A stretch of 18,044 nucleotides of DNA from CAIQPS01 sp963783835 (GTDB taxonomy: Bacteria > Actinomycetota > Thermoleophilia > RBG-16-64-13): NCBI GenBank assembly GCA_963783835.1, contig CAWAOX010000004.1, positions 1-18,044 of the forward strand. Direction: 5' to 3'. This document shows positions 7,191 to 15,283 of this stretch, piece by piece (the stretch's first letter is position 1; each line of letters opens with the position of its first letter). Under the pieces are notes generated by a model. That model was not told the origin of the DNA, did not search any database, and saw only the letters and a list, made by a program, of their open reading frames with translations. The translations under genes were made by a program, and so were the position numbers.

Positions 7191-8082
7191 CGACGCCCTC
7201 ATCCAGGAGTTGGAAGCCAGGTCCAAGACCATGGCCAACCACTGCCTCACCCAGTTCTGCACGTTCAGTCAGGGTCACGTGGGCGGGACCATGTCGGTGA
7301 TGGAGATCATCACCTCCCTGTACTTCCATCACATCAAGTTCGATCCCAAGAATCCCGACTGGCCCGAGCGCGACCGGGTGATCATGTCCAAGGCCCACTG
7401 CTGCGAGGCCATCTACGCGGCCCTGGTCGAGCTGGGTATGTACTCGGAGGAGACGCTCGGCACCTACTACTGCTACGGCTCGCCCTTCCAGGGCCACGCC
7501 GACCGCTGGTGTACGCCGGGCATAGACTTCTCGGGCGGCTCGCTGGGTCAGGGGCTCTCGTTTGCGGCCGGTCTGGCGCTGGCCGAGAAGCTCAAGATGA
7601 AGTTCAACCCGCCCTCGCGGGAAGACACCTTCCTTCCCCGCTACATAGTCCGCTACAACCCGAAGTTCCGCACGTATTGCATCCTCGGCGACGGCGAGCT
7701 GCACGAGGGCCAGGTATGGGAAGCGGCGATGTTCGCCAACAAGTTCAAGCTGGACAACCTCATAGCCATCGTCGACTACAACAAGTGGTCGCTCGACGGC
7801 CCCACCAACGACATCATGCCCATCGAGCCGTTGGTGGACAAATGGAAGGCCTTCGGCTGGACCGTCTACGAGATCGACGGGCATGACATCCGCCAGATCC
7901 TGGACGCTCTCGACCTGGTGACCAAGCAGTACGGCGACAACAAGCCAAAGGTCATCATCGCCCACACGGTCAAAGGGCGCGGCGTCTCCAACTGGGAAGA
8001 GCTGCATATGCACCTGGGCCGCGGCGACGAGATGATGAAGGGCGTCAAGGAAGGGAGAGCCAAATATGGCGACGTGGAATAA
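7180..8082 (+). CDS. Transketolase-like protein, N-terminal (ThDP-binding) subunit
   Basis: This 300-residue protein corresponds to the pyrophosphate-binding half of transketolase. GHVGG (32-36) and the GHAD segment (105-108) keep the two conserved histidines that contact ThDP and substrate. The Mg-diphosphate motif runs from GDGELHEGQ (170-178) to DYNK (199-202). GSLGQGLS is canonical. Differences from ordinary split transketolases are SKAH (70-73) instead of SKGH and an extra segment of about 20 residues (about 143-166) before the GDG motif. The family transfers ketol or acyl units through a ThDP carbanion. The gene overlaps the upstream zinc-ribbon gene by 11 bases and the C-subunit gene by 17 bases, so the three are translated as a unit. 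The substrate is not evident. Confidence 0.88.
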   Translation: MSHSDALIQELEARSKTMANHCLTQFCTFSQGHVGGTMSVMEIITSLYFHHIKFDPKNPDWPERDRVIMSKAHCCEAIYAALVELGMYSEETLGTYYCYGSPFQGHADRWCTPGIDFSGGSLGQGLSFAAGLALAEKLKMKFNPPSREDTFLPRYIVRYNPKFRTYCILGDGELHEGQVWEAAMFANKFKLDNLIAIVDYNKWSLDGPTNDIMPIEPLVDKWKAFGWTVYEIDGHDIRQILDALDLVTKQYGDNKPKVIIAHTVKGRGVSNWEELHMHLGRGDEMMKGVKEGRAKYGDVE

Positions 8083-9061
8083 GCATGTAGCTATCGGCGA
8101 GCCCGCGATGCCCTACAAGGGGATCGGCACTGCTATCAAGGCCGCCTTCCAGAAGGACCCCAAAGTGCTTGCCATCCTCGAGGACATGCAGTTCCCCGAG
8201 ATCGAGTGGTTCACCGACAACATGTTCGACCGCATGATCGAATGCGGCATCGCCGAGCAGAACGGCGCCTGCGTGTCGGCAGCGCTGGCGGCCGAGGGTT
8301 TCATCCCTGTGCACAACAACTTCCTGTTCGCCAGCATGAGCCGGGCCTATAACCAGATCCGGCAGAGCATCCTGGTCGACCGGTTCAACGTGAAGTTCAT
8401 CTCCCGCGAGGGAGTATGGGGCGAGGTCGGCGTTTCCCACGCCACGGTGGAGGGCATCGGCAGTCTCCGCAACCTGCCGAACCTGGTGATCATGAACCCG
8501 GCCGATATCGTGGAGGCCGAGAAGGCCACCGAGGCCATGATGCAGTACATCGGGCCCTGCATGGTGAGGGCGGAGCTCAGCCCCAACCCCTACCGGATCT
8601 TCACCGACGACTACCCGTTCGATATAGGCAAGGCCTACTCGCTGCGTGACGGCAAAGACGCCACCATCATAGCCACCGGCTACATGGTGACCGAGGCGAT
8701 CAAAGCCGTCGACCTGCTGGAGAAGGACGGCCTGGACGTGGGCGTGCTGAACGTCTGCACCTGGAAGCCCATCGACGAAGAGGCGATCGTCGCCGCGGCT
8801 GCGCGGACCGGCGCCATCGTGACCGCCGAGAACTGCAGCGACATCAACGGCCTGGGCGACACCGTGGCCTGCGTGCTGTCGGAGAACTGGCCCACACCGC
8901 TGATCAAGGTGGGCGTGGAGGACGAGTTCGGGCAGTCGGGTCTGATCACGCCCGAAAAGGACGAGCTCATGGAGCACTTCGCCCTGAGCGCCGCCGACCT
9001 CGCCGTCTCGGTCAAGGAGTGCATCAAGAAGAAGGAGAAGTTGGCGGCGGTCCGCGGGTAG
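8066..9061 (+). CDS. Transketolase-like protein, C-terminal subunit with altered substrate site
   Basis: This 331-residue protein supplies the pyrimidine-binding and C-terminal domains. The glutamate that activates ThDP is present in GIAEQN (61-66, Glu64), and the C-terminal transketolase domain (IATGYMV onward) is recognisable. The residues that normally hold sugar phosphates do not match. The N-terminal Arg position reads MPYKGIG (15-21), the usual Ser segment reads EDMQFPE (39-45), the SHAGL-type His is replaced by ISREGVWG, GEDG is GEVG (119-122), and the LRLxR segment reads VRAELSP. The donor-side His survives as SHA (His125). The start ATG 8066 has AAGGGAGAG upstream. A ThDP enzyme is secure; ordinary pentose-phosphate transketolase activity is doubtful. 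Confidence 0.87.
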   Translation: MATWNKHVAIGEPAMPYKGIGTAIKAAFQKDPKVLAILEDMQFPEIEWFTDNMFDRMIECGIAEQNGACVSAALAAEGFIPVHNNFLFASMSRAYNQIRQSILVDRFNVKFISREGVWGEVGVSHATVEGIGSLRNLPNLVIMNPADIVEAEKATEAMMQYIGPCMVRAELSPNPYRIFTDDYPFDIGKAYSLRDGKDATIIATGYMVTEAIKAVDLLEKDGLDVGVLNVCTWKPIDEEAIVAAAARTGAIVTAENCSDINGLGDTVACVLSENWPTPLIKVGVEDEFGQSGLITPEKDELMEHFALSAADLAVSVKECIKKKEKLAAVRG

Positions 9062-9123
9062 CCACCGGCACAGGCGGCCGGCCTCTGTGATGGCGCCGTC
9101 CTGAAGCCGTTTTGAAGTTGTCG

Positions 9124-9172
9124 CGGGGCCGGCGGGTTCCAGGAGTACTGGGCCGGCCGGCCCCGGTCTTTT
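9124..9172 (+). terminator. Probable Rho-independent terminator after the transketolase-like genes
   Basis: A perfect 10-bp GC stem (9124-9133 with 9156-9165) encloses a loop with a second small stem (CCAG 9139-9142 with CTGG 9148-9151) and is followed by GTCTTTT (9166-9172). It lies about 60 bases after the C-subunit stop and 50 bases before the next gene, so it probably closes the VOC-to-transketolase transcript and makes the next gene a separate unit. Confidence 0.65.
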
Positions 9173-9224
9173 CAGCCCGGCCCGTGGGCGGGGTTCCAAG
9201 GGGCGGAACAGGAGGAGGTTCTTG

Positions 9225-10188
9225 ATGAGGGTCCTGGTCATCGGTGGTAGCGGTCTGTTTGGAAAGAAGTGCGCGCTGGCTCTGCTCGCCGACCCCGAGT
9301 GCGAACTGGTGGTGACTTTTGACCCGGCGCCGCCCGACACGCTGTTCATGAAACGCATCGAGCCGTACGCGGACAAGTTCAAGTACGTCCGGGGTGATAT
9401 CTCCGACCTGCAGCAACTGCTGGCCGCCGCCAGTGACAACAAGGTGGACCGGCTGGTCAACTGGGCGATGATCCTCTCCAAGGACCCCATGCCCTGGCTC
9501 AATATGAAGATCGGCCTACAGGGGATGGCCAACGTCTTCGAGACGGCGCGCATCCTCGGTATCAAACGGGTGGTGTACACGAGTTCCGAGACGGTCTACG
9601 GCGTCCAGGAGGACTACGGCGACCGGGAGATCGTGGAGGACGACAGGCTGCTCCCCTATACCGGTAGTGTCTACGCGCTGTCCAAATGCCTGGCCGAGGT
9701 TTTCGCCGCCCAGTACGACGAGCTGTACGGCATAAAGTCGACGGCTCTGCGGCCCTGCATCGGCTACGGCCACGGCGGCAAGGACCCCGTGTTCGTCCGT
9801 TGGTTCTCAAACATCGTGTCGCTTGCCTGCCGTTGGCAAGCCCGTCCATCTCGAGTGCACGGGCAACTGGCAGTTCTCGACCATCCTCTCCGACGAGGTG
9901 GGGGAGTTCACTCGGCTCGCCCTACACGCCGACTCTTCGCCGCACGCGGCCTATAACCTGGGCGGGCCACCGGTGAGCCTGCGCGATTTCGCGGCGGTGG
10001 TCAAGAAGTACCTTCCCGACGCGGATATCACCTTCGGCGACGAATCCGAAGATTGCGAGCTGCCCTGGAAGGTGAACTGCGACCGGGCCAAGGAGGACTT
10101 CGGCTTCACCCTCATGTCTCTCGAGGAAGCCGTGCTCAAGCACATCAACGAGGCGCGGGCCGAAGCTGGGATGGAGCCGCTCGGGTAG
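9225..10188 (+). CDS. NAD-dependent epimerase/dehydratase-type SDR, frameshifted as read
   Basis: This extended short-chain dehydrogenase has about 320 residues once one base is removed. The Rossmann motif GGSGLFG (7-13), the Ser pair at 120-121 and the catalytic YALSK (Tyr150, Lys154) are intact. Such enzymes oxidise, epimerise or dehydrate sugars and other hydroxylated compounds. The frame breaks near 9823-9828: the first frame reads into non-homologous sequence, while the +1 frame continues with PAVGKPVHLEC and a normal C-terminal half to TAG 10188. One extra base in CTTGCCTGCC would explain it. The spot lies in a short dyad (TTGCC/GGCAA), where sequencing or replication slippage is plausible. 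The start is ATG 9225, with GGAGGAGG six bases upstream, preferred over the adjacent TTG 9222. Confidence 0.82.
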
Positions 10189-10245
10189 CGCCTGAGGCGG
10201 AGCCTGGCGCGCCAAGAGAATCATCGACTGTATGGGGGGAGAGGT

Positions 10246-11333
10246 ATGAGAGCCGCTGTTTGCTACCGGTTCGGGACACCGTTGGTCATCGAGGACCTGG
10301 TCATGCGGGCGCCGCATCCCGACGAAGTGAGGGTGAAGGTGGCCGCCACCGCCATCTGCCACAGCGATCTTCACGATATCCATGGCGATTTCGGGGGCGG
10401 ACTACCCTTCGTTGGCGGGCACGAGACCGCCGGGTACGTCGAGGAGGTGGGGTCGGGCGTCACGTCCGTCGCACCGGGTGACCCGGTAGTGGTGAGCCTC
10501 CTCGAGTCCTGCGGCGAGTGCTTCTACTGCCGCACGGGCCGGCCCTACTTCTGCGAGACCAAGGTCACGTACGACGTCCGGGGGACCCTCAAGAACCAGA
10601 AGGGCGAGGAAGTGATCCAAAAAGCCCGGGTAGGCGGCTTTGCGGAGTACGTCCTGGTGCACGAATCGCAGCTTGTGAGGATCCCTCAGGGCTTTCCCAT
10701 GGACATCGCTTCTCTCCTGGCGTGCGGGGTGACGACCGGCTTCGGCGCCGTAGTCAACCGCGCCAAGGTCCCTCCTCTCAGCAGCGCCGTGGTCATCGGC
10801 GCGGGTGGAGTGGGCCTCAACTCGGTGCAGGGAGCAGTCACCTGTGGGGCCAATCCCATCATCGCTGTGGACATCCTCGACTCGAAACTGGCTCGCGCCA
10901 GGGAGTTTGGGGCCACTCACACGGTGAACGCGAAGGAGACCGACGCAGTCGTCGCGGTGAAGGAGTTGACAGGAGGGAGAGGCGCCGACTACGTGTTCGT
11001 CACCGTCGGCAGCTTCGGCTGCGCTTCAGCAGGCCTTTTCCATGCTGGCGAGACGGGGCAGCGCGGTCATGGTGGGCCTGCCGCCCGCATCGGATCCGCC
11101 TGTGAGCCTCCCGGCCGCCGAGTTCGCCCTCACGGAGAAGACGGTCACCGGCGGCTTCATGGGCTCCATATGCCCGCAGGTCGATATCCCGGCCCTCATC
11201 GCCCTCTACAAGGCGGGAAGGTACAAGCTGGACGAGCTGATCGCCGGCCGCTACCCGTTCGAGAAGATCAACGAGGCCATCGAGTCGCTCGGCCGCGGGG
11301 GAGGCGTTGCGCAACGTGGTCCTCTTCGGGTAG
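10246..11333 (+). CDS. Zinc-dependent alcohol dehydrogenase (class III-like MDR), two frameshifts as read
   Basis: This zinc alcohol dehydrogenase has about 361 residues after removing two extra bases. It shows CHSD near residue 38 and GHE near 65 for the catalytic zinc, four structural-zinc cysteines in ESCGECFYC...C, the LLACGVTTG segment and the Rossmann motif GAGGVG, as in class III/NDMA-type alcohol dehydrogenases. The frame shifts at about 11015-11020 (the second frame continues AALQQAFSMLARRG) and again in the five-G run at 11297-11301. There, one fewer G restores GEALRNVVLFG and TAG 11331-11333, a standard C-terminus. Both changes are one-base gains in GC-rich sequence. GGGGGAGAGG precedes ATG 10246. 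It is 57 bp after the SDR gene and probably co-transcribed. The stop faces the hydratase stop 15 bp away. Confidence 0.83.
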
Positions 11334-11348
11334 AGCTGGCCCAGGGGT

Positions 11349-12134
11349 TTACTTGCCCTTGTAGCTGGGCTTCCGCTTCTCGAGGAACGCCGTCGCGCCT
11401 TCCTTCTGGTCTTCATAGCTGAAGGCCAGAGCGAAGAGGTCGCGCTCGTAGCTCATGCCCACTTGCAGGGGAGTTTCCAGCGACCTGTTGATGGCGATCT
11501 TGGCCAGCCCGATGATGGCCGGGCTGTTGCGCAGCAGTTCGTTCACCAGGTTGTCGGTCGCCTCCCGCAGTTGGTCGCGCGGGACCACCTGGTTGATGAT
11601 CCCCAGGTCCTTCGCTTCCTGGGCGGTGATCATGCGTCCCGTGAAGATGAGCTCCTTGGCCTTCTTCTCGCCGACGAGCCGGGGCAGGACCTGAGTCCCC
11701 CCGCCGCCCGGGATGAGCCCTACTCTGATCTCGGTCTGGCCGATCTTCACATCGTCCGCGGCGATGATGATGTCGCACGAGATCATCAGTTCGCACCCGG
11801 CGCCGAGCGCGAGGCCGTTCACGCAGGCGACGACCGGTTTTGTCATGTTCCGGATCAGCTCGAACGGGCGCAGGATGTACTTCTGCGCGACCACATAGGA
11901 GGGTACCCGCGTGACGTACTGGGCCACGTCGGCGCCCGCGCTGAACGCCTTGTCGCCGGAGCCGGTGATGACCACCACGAATACTTCTTCATCGTCGGAG
12001 GCCTGCTCCAGCGCGTCGACCAACTCCAAGCGGAGCCCGTCGCTCTGCGCGTTCAGGGCATCCGGGCGGTTGAGGGTGATCCATGCGACCCGATCCGCCT
12101 TCTCGTAGATGATGAACTCATAGCTGCCGGACAT
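11349..12134 (-). CDS. Enoyl-CoA hydratase/isomerase (crotonase family)
   Basis: This 261-residue crotonase adds water to a 2-enoyl-CoA or catalyses a related reaction. The oxyanion-hole segments are SAGADV and LALGAGCEL. Both catalytic glutamates of true hydratases are present, one in GAGCEL and one in QTEIRVGLIPGGGGTQ. The C-terminus (EGATAFLEKRKPSYKGK) is typical. The open frame runs further upstream, but ATG 12134-12132 is chosen because GGGAGG lies 7 bases before it and the protein then starts at the usual place. It is the only CDS on this strand between the binding protein and the pgsA-like gene. It diverges from the CoA-transferase operon, sharing a 208-bp control region, and probably belongs to the same pathway. 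Confidence 0.92.
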   Translation of the reverse strand: MSGSYEFIIYEKADRVAWITLNRPDALNAQSDGLRLELVDALEQASDDEEVFVVVITGSGDKAFSAGADVAQYVTRVPSYVVAQKYILRPFELIRNMTKPVVACVNGLALGAGCELMISCDIIIAADDVKIGQTEIRVGLIPGGGGTQVLPRLVGEKKAKELIFTGRMITAQEAKDLGIINQVVPRDQLREATDNLVNELLRNSPAIIGLAKIAINRSLETPLQVGMSYERDLFALAFSYEDQKEGATAFLEKRKPSYKGK

Positions 12135-12281
12135 AGGAACGCCTCCCGGTGCGGGTGTCGGACTTCGTTGTATCTCGATGATATCGCAGAGCGGCGGGGG
12201 GCGGGCGTCTTCGCGGGCATCCCTGAGTCGATTCTGGTACGCGAATACCAAAACAACCCCTGTACCGCTCACCGGCTGTTG

Positions 12282-12287
12282 TATAAT
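12282..12287 (+). promoter_or_regulatory. -10 box (TATAAT) of the CoA-transferase operon
   Basis: A perfect TATAAT occurs at 12282-12287, preceded by TTG, in otherwise GC-rich DNA, 55 bases before the CoA-transferase start. The -35 region at standard spacing (about 12259-12264, CCTGTA) is poor, which suggests activator dependence or an alternative sigma factor. A dyad TGGTA-N6-TACCA (12235-12250) lies just upstream and could be a regulator site for this promoter or for the divergent hydratase gene. Confidence 0.5.
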
Positions 12288-12342
12288 GAGGCGCCGGCGA
12301 GAAACGCCTGCCGGCTCCCCTATGCACGCGGCGGAGGTAAGC

Positions 12343-13554
12343 ATGCCCGGAATACTTGATGGTGTAAAGGTCGTAGAAGTAGGACACGTCGTGGCGATCC
12401 CGGCGGCTTCTTCCATGATGGGCGACTGCGGCGCCGATGTGATCAAGGTCGAGCCTCTCACCGGCGACCAATCCCGCACCTTCCGCGGTTCTGAGATGAA
12501 CCCCGGCTTCTTTCTTCACAACAGAAGCAAGAGAGCCATCGCGGTCAACCTCAAAGACGAGACCGGTCAGAAGATCGTCTATGACATGGTCAAAGACGCC
12601 GATGTGTTCCTGACCAACTACCGGCAAGAGGCGCTTCTCAAGCTCAAGATGGACTACGAGTCGATAAGCGCGGTCAACCCCAAGATCGTCTACGGGATCG
12701 TCACCGCCTACGGCACCACCGGCCCCGACAAGGACATGCCGGGCTACGACTTCGCCGCCGGCTGGGCGCGCTCGGGCATCCAGTACATGCTGACGGTGCC
12801 TGGGGCGATACCTCCCACCTCTCGGCCGGGCATCATCGACCGGGTCTCCTCCATGCAGATCTTCGGGGGGATCGCCGCCGCCCTCTACCACCGGGAGCGC
12901 ACCGGCAAAGGGCAGAAAGTCGAGTTCAACCTGTATCACACCGGCGTCTGGATGGTGGGCGCCGACATCATGGATGCCCTCGTAGGCGTCCCGCTCCGCA
13001 TCACCGACCCCGACAAGTCGGACAACCCGTTCTACGACACCTACAAGACCGCGGACGACCGCTGGCTGCAACTTACCGCCGGCGACCGCTACGCCGCCGC
13101 ATCCGACCCCACGGGCCGCGCTTTCTGGACCAAGTTCACCAACGCTCTCGACCGACCCGACCTGGCCGACGATGCCCGGTTCGCGACGACCGCCGACCGG
13201 CAGGTGCACCGCAAGGAACTCAAACCCATGCTGGAAGCGGAATTCCTTACCCGTACCTACGCGGAATGGGAAGTCCGGCTGCGCGCGAACGACCTGATGT
13301 ATGGTCCTATCCTTTCACCGCTCGACGTCATCGACGATCCCCAGGCTTTGGCCAACGACTTCTTCGACGACATCGAGCAGCCCGGAGTCGGCAAGCTCCG
13401 GCTGATCAACCAGCCCATTCGGTTCGTCCAGGATCCTTCCTCGATCCGGTCGACCGTGCCGGCGCTGGGCGAGCACACCGATGAGGTAGTAGGCAGCCTC
13501 GGCTACAGCGCGGAGCAGATCGCCGAACTCAGAGACAAGAAAGTCATCCGCTAG
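12343..13554 (+). CDS. Class III CoA-transferase (CaiB/BaiF family)
   Basis: This 403-residue protein moves CoA between acids, activating a carboxylate for the downstream beta-oxidation enzymes. The N-terminus (GILDGVKVVEVG) and ADVIKVEP are family hallmarks. The catalytic Asp is expected at residue 166 (GIIDRVSSM), aligning with Asp169 of formyl-CoA transferase. ALYHRERTGKGQ follows, as usual. The C-terminus has the normal LGEHTDEV segment. The frame is open upstream to 12178, but ATG 12343 has GGAGG at 12332-12336 and gives the standard N-terminus. It is the first gene of the 12343-17530 operon. The donor and acceptor acids cannot be read from sequence. Confidence 0.92.
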   Translation: MPGILDGVKVVEVGHVVAIPAASSMMGDCGADVIKVEPLTGDQSRTFRGSEMNPGFFLHNRSKRAIAVNLKDETGQKIVYDMVKDADVFLTNYRQEALLKLKMDYESISAVNPKIVYGIVTAYGTTGPDKDMPGYDFAAGWARSGIQYMLTVPGAIPPTSRPGIIDRVSSMQIFGGIAAALYHRERTGKGQKVEFNLYHTGVWMVGADIMDALVGVPLRITDPDKSDNPFYDTYKTADDRWLQLTAGDRYAAASDPTGRAFWTKFTNALDRPDLADDARFATTADRQVHRKELKPMLEAEFLTRTYAEWEVRLRANDLMYGPILSPLDVIDDPQALANDFFDDIEQPGVGKLRLINQPIRFVQDPSSIRSTVPALGEHTDEVVGSLGYSAEQIAELRDKKVIR

Positions 13555-13605
13555 AGGGGTGTCCCATCGGGGGCGTCTCTGGCGACAAGCGAAACGGAGG
13601 TTCAG

Positions 13606-14031
13606 GTGGCAGAGACTAAGCAGGTGCTGATCGGTGAGAACCTATTCGACATGTCTGAGGGCAAGCCGAGTCTCATCGTCACGCACTGCACATCGTGCGG
13701 GGACTACTTCTTCCCCAAATCGTTCACGTGTCACAACCCGAACTGCACCGAAAAGCAGGTCGAACAGACGCATCTGAGCCGGTACGGCAAGGTGGAGAAC
13801 TACTCGGTCATGAACTACCCGCCGCCGCCGCCGTTCGTCACCAAAGAGCCTTATGAGCCCATTGTCTGCGCAGCCGTGGAATTCCCCGAGGGGATCACGA
13901 TCCTCGGCATGATGGAAGACACGACCGCCGACCAGGTCAAGATCGGCATGGACGTCGAAGTCACCGTCGGCGCGTTGTACACCAACAAGAAAGACGAAGA
14001 GATAATCGCCTGGAAGTTCAAGGCGGTCTAG
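13606..14031 (+). CDS. DUF35 acyl-CoA-associated zinc-ribbon/OB-fold protein
   Basis: This 141-residue protein has a rubredoxin-like zinc ribbon (Cys28, Cys31, Cys42 and Cys47: CTSC then CHNPNC), followed by an OB-fold (KVENYSVMNYPPPPPF onward, ending in AWKFKAV). DUF35 proteins are partners of thiolase-fold enzymes: in the archaeal thiolase/HMG-CoA-synthase complex they bridge CoA between enzymes, and in steroid-side-chain degradation they support the Ltp2-type aldolase. Its place directly ahead of a thiolase gene (38-47 bp) fits that role. The start is GTG 13606 with GGAGG at 13596-13600. It is probably a structural or CoA-binding subunit and not an enzyme on its own. Confidence 0.88.
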   Translation: MAETKQVLIGENLFDMSEGKPSLIVTHCTSCGDYFFPKSFTCHNPNCTEKQVEQTHLSRYGKVENYSVMNYPPPPPFVTKEPYEPIVCAAVEFPEGITILGMMEDTTADQVKIGMDVEVTVGALYTNKKDEEIIAWKFKAV

Positions 14032-14078
14032 GTCGAGTTGCTGCTGATAAATCCGCTAACCGAAAAGGCGTGACGAAA

Positions 14079-15266
14079 ATGAAGGATGTGGCGATCATCG
14101 GCGTGGGGATGCACCCCTGGGGCAAGTTCCCCGACAAGCCGTGGACCCAGATGGCGAAAGAAGCCATCGACGAAGCTCTCGCCGACGCCGGCGTTCAATG
14201 GAAAGACGTAGGTCAGGTGATCTCCGGCTCCCAGTTGTGGGGCGGACGTAAGGGTATCTACTCCGGCACCTACATCGAAGAAGTGATGGGGAATGTCGGC
14301 GTGCCCGTGGTGAACGTCAACAACGCCTGCGCCACCGGCGGCACCATGCTGAGCGTGGCCGCGATGGCCGTGGCTTCCGGTGCCGCCGACATCGTGCTGG
14401 CCGTCAGCGCCGACAAGTCGGCCAAGGGCTTCTTCCCGGCTCTCCCCGTGTACCACGAGGAGCCGGTGCCCTCCGACGACACGCTGCGTTGGAACATGGG
14501 CCTGCCGAACCCGGTCTACTGGGCCCTCGAGATGCGCAAGCGGATGATCAAGTTCGGCGACACCGAGGAGCATCTGGCCAAGGTCAAAGTGACCATGAGC
14601 AAGCATGGCAAGCTCAACCCCAAAGCCCGGTATCAGCGCGAGTTCACGCTCGAGGAAGTGCTCAACTCCGCGATGGTCACCGACCCGCTTCGCCTCTACG
14701 AGATCTGCGCCACCAGCGACGGCGCCGGCGCCGCGATCCTGTGCAGCATGGAGAAGGCAAAGCAGTTCACCACCAAGCCCATCACCATCATCGCCTCTTC
14801 TCTGGGCAGCCCGCTGTACGGCGACCCGACCGCCCGCATCCCCGTGGTGAGCATCAATCCCAAGCCGGGCGTGCCGGTCATCAGCGAGAGCTGGGTGGCG
14901 GCGCACCGCGCGTACGACGAGGCCGGCATCGGCCCGAAAGACATCGACTTCGTCGAGTTGCCCGATAACAGCGCCTGGCACGTGCTCCAGTACATCGAGA
15001 CCATGGACTTCTGCGGAGAGGGCGAGGCCTGCGCCTGCCTCGACCGGGGCGATTTCGCCATCGGCGGCCGCATCCCGGTCTGCCCGAGCGGCGGCTTCTC
15101 CAGCTTTGGCGAAGCGACGATGGCTCAGGGCTTCGCCCAGCTCTACGAGATGGTCCTCCAGCTGAGGGGCGTCTGCGGAGCGCGGCAGGTCGAAGGCGCC
15201 AAGGTCGGCATGTCCGAAGTGTACGGCGCCGCCGGCAACAACGCGGCCGTCATACTCAAGAAGTAG
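14079..15266 (+). CDS. Thiolase-like protein (SCP-x/acetyl-CoA acetyltransferase type) with atypical active site
   Basis: This protein of about 395 residues has the thiolase fold. The nucleophile region is NNACATGG, with Cys84. The C-terminal half matches the SCP-x/lipid-transfer thiolase branch (QLRGVCGARQVEGA). Two usual catalytic motifs are changed: the GHP-GATG histidine loop reads FGEATMAQG, and the CxGGG motif near the C-terminus reads VYGAAGNN. The HDxF-type segment reads ELPDNSAWH. It should still form an acyl-Cys but may not perform normal Claisen chemistry alone. An adjacent DUF35 partner is typical of this branch. ATG 14079 is chosen because AAAAGG (14063-14068) is 10 bases upstream; GTG 14070 is an alternative but sits too close to that site. 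Confidence 0.85.
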   Translation: MKDVAIIGVGMHPWGKFPDKPWTQMAKEAIDEALADAGVQWKDVGQVISGSQLWGGRKGIYSGTYIEEVMGNVGVPVVNVNNACATGGTMLSVAAMAVASGAADIVLAVSADKSAKGFFPALPVYHEEPVPSDDTLRWNMGLPNPVYWALEMRKRMIKFGDTEEHLAKVKVTMSKHGKLNPKARYQREFTLEEVLNSAMVTDPLRLYEICATSDGAGAAILCSMEKAKQFTTKPITIIASSLGSPLYGDPTARIPVVSINPKPGVPVISESWVAAHRAYDEAGIGPKDIDFVELPDNSAWHVLQYIETMDFCGEGEACACLDRGDFAIGGRIPVCPSGGFSSFGEATMAQGFAQLYEMVLQLRGVCGARQVEGAKVGMSEVYGAAGNNAAVILKK

Positions 15267-15283
15267 ACGGCGGGCGCGGCGAC

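Noticed and set aside
8045..9580. Minus-strand open frame of 511 residues under the transketolase C-subunit and SDR
   Set aside because: Antisense to two recognisable genes and to the terminator at 9124-9172; no domain is visible.
12135..12479. N-terminal extension of the minus-strand hydratase to 12479
   Set aside because: The extension runs through the divergent control region and into the CoA-transferase gene; ATG 12134 has a ribosome site and the normal family start.
12118..13209. Minus-strand open frame of 363 residues opposite the CoA-transferase
   Set aside because: It is the complement of a well-conserved CaiB/BaiF gene; its His/Val/Gly/Asp-rich composition is typical of antisense frames.
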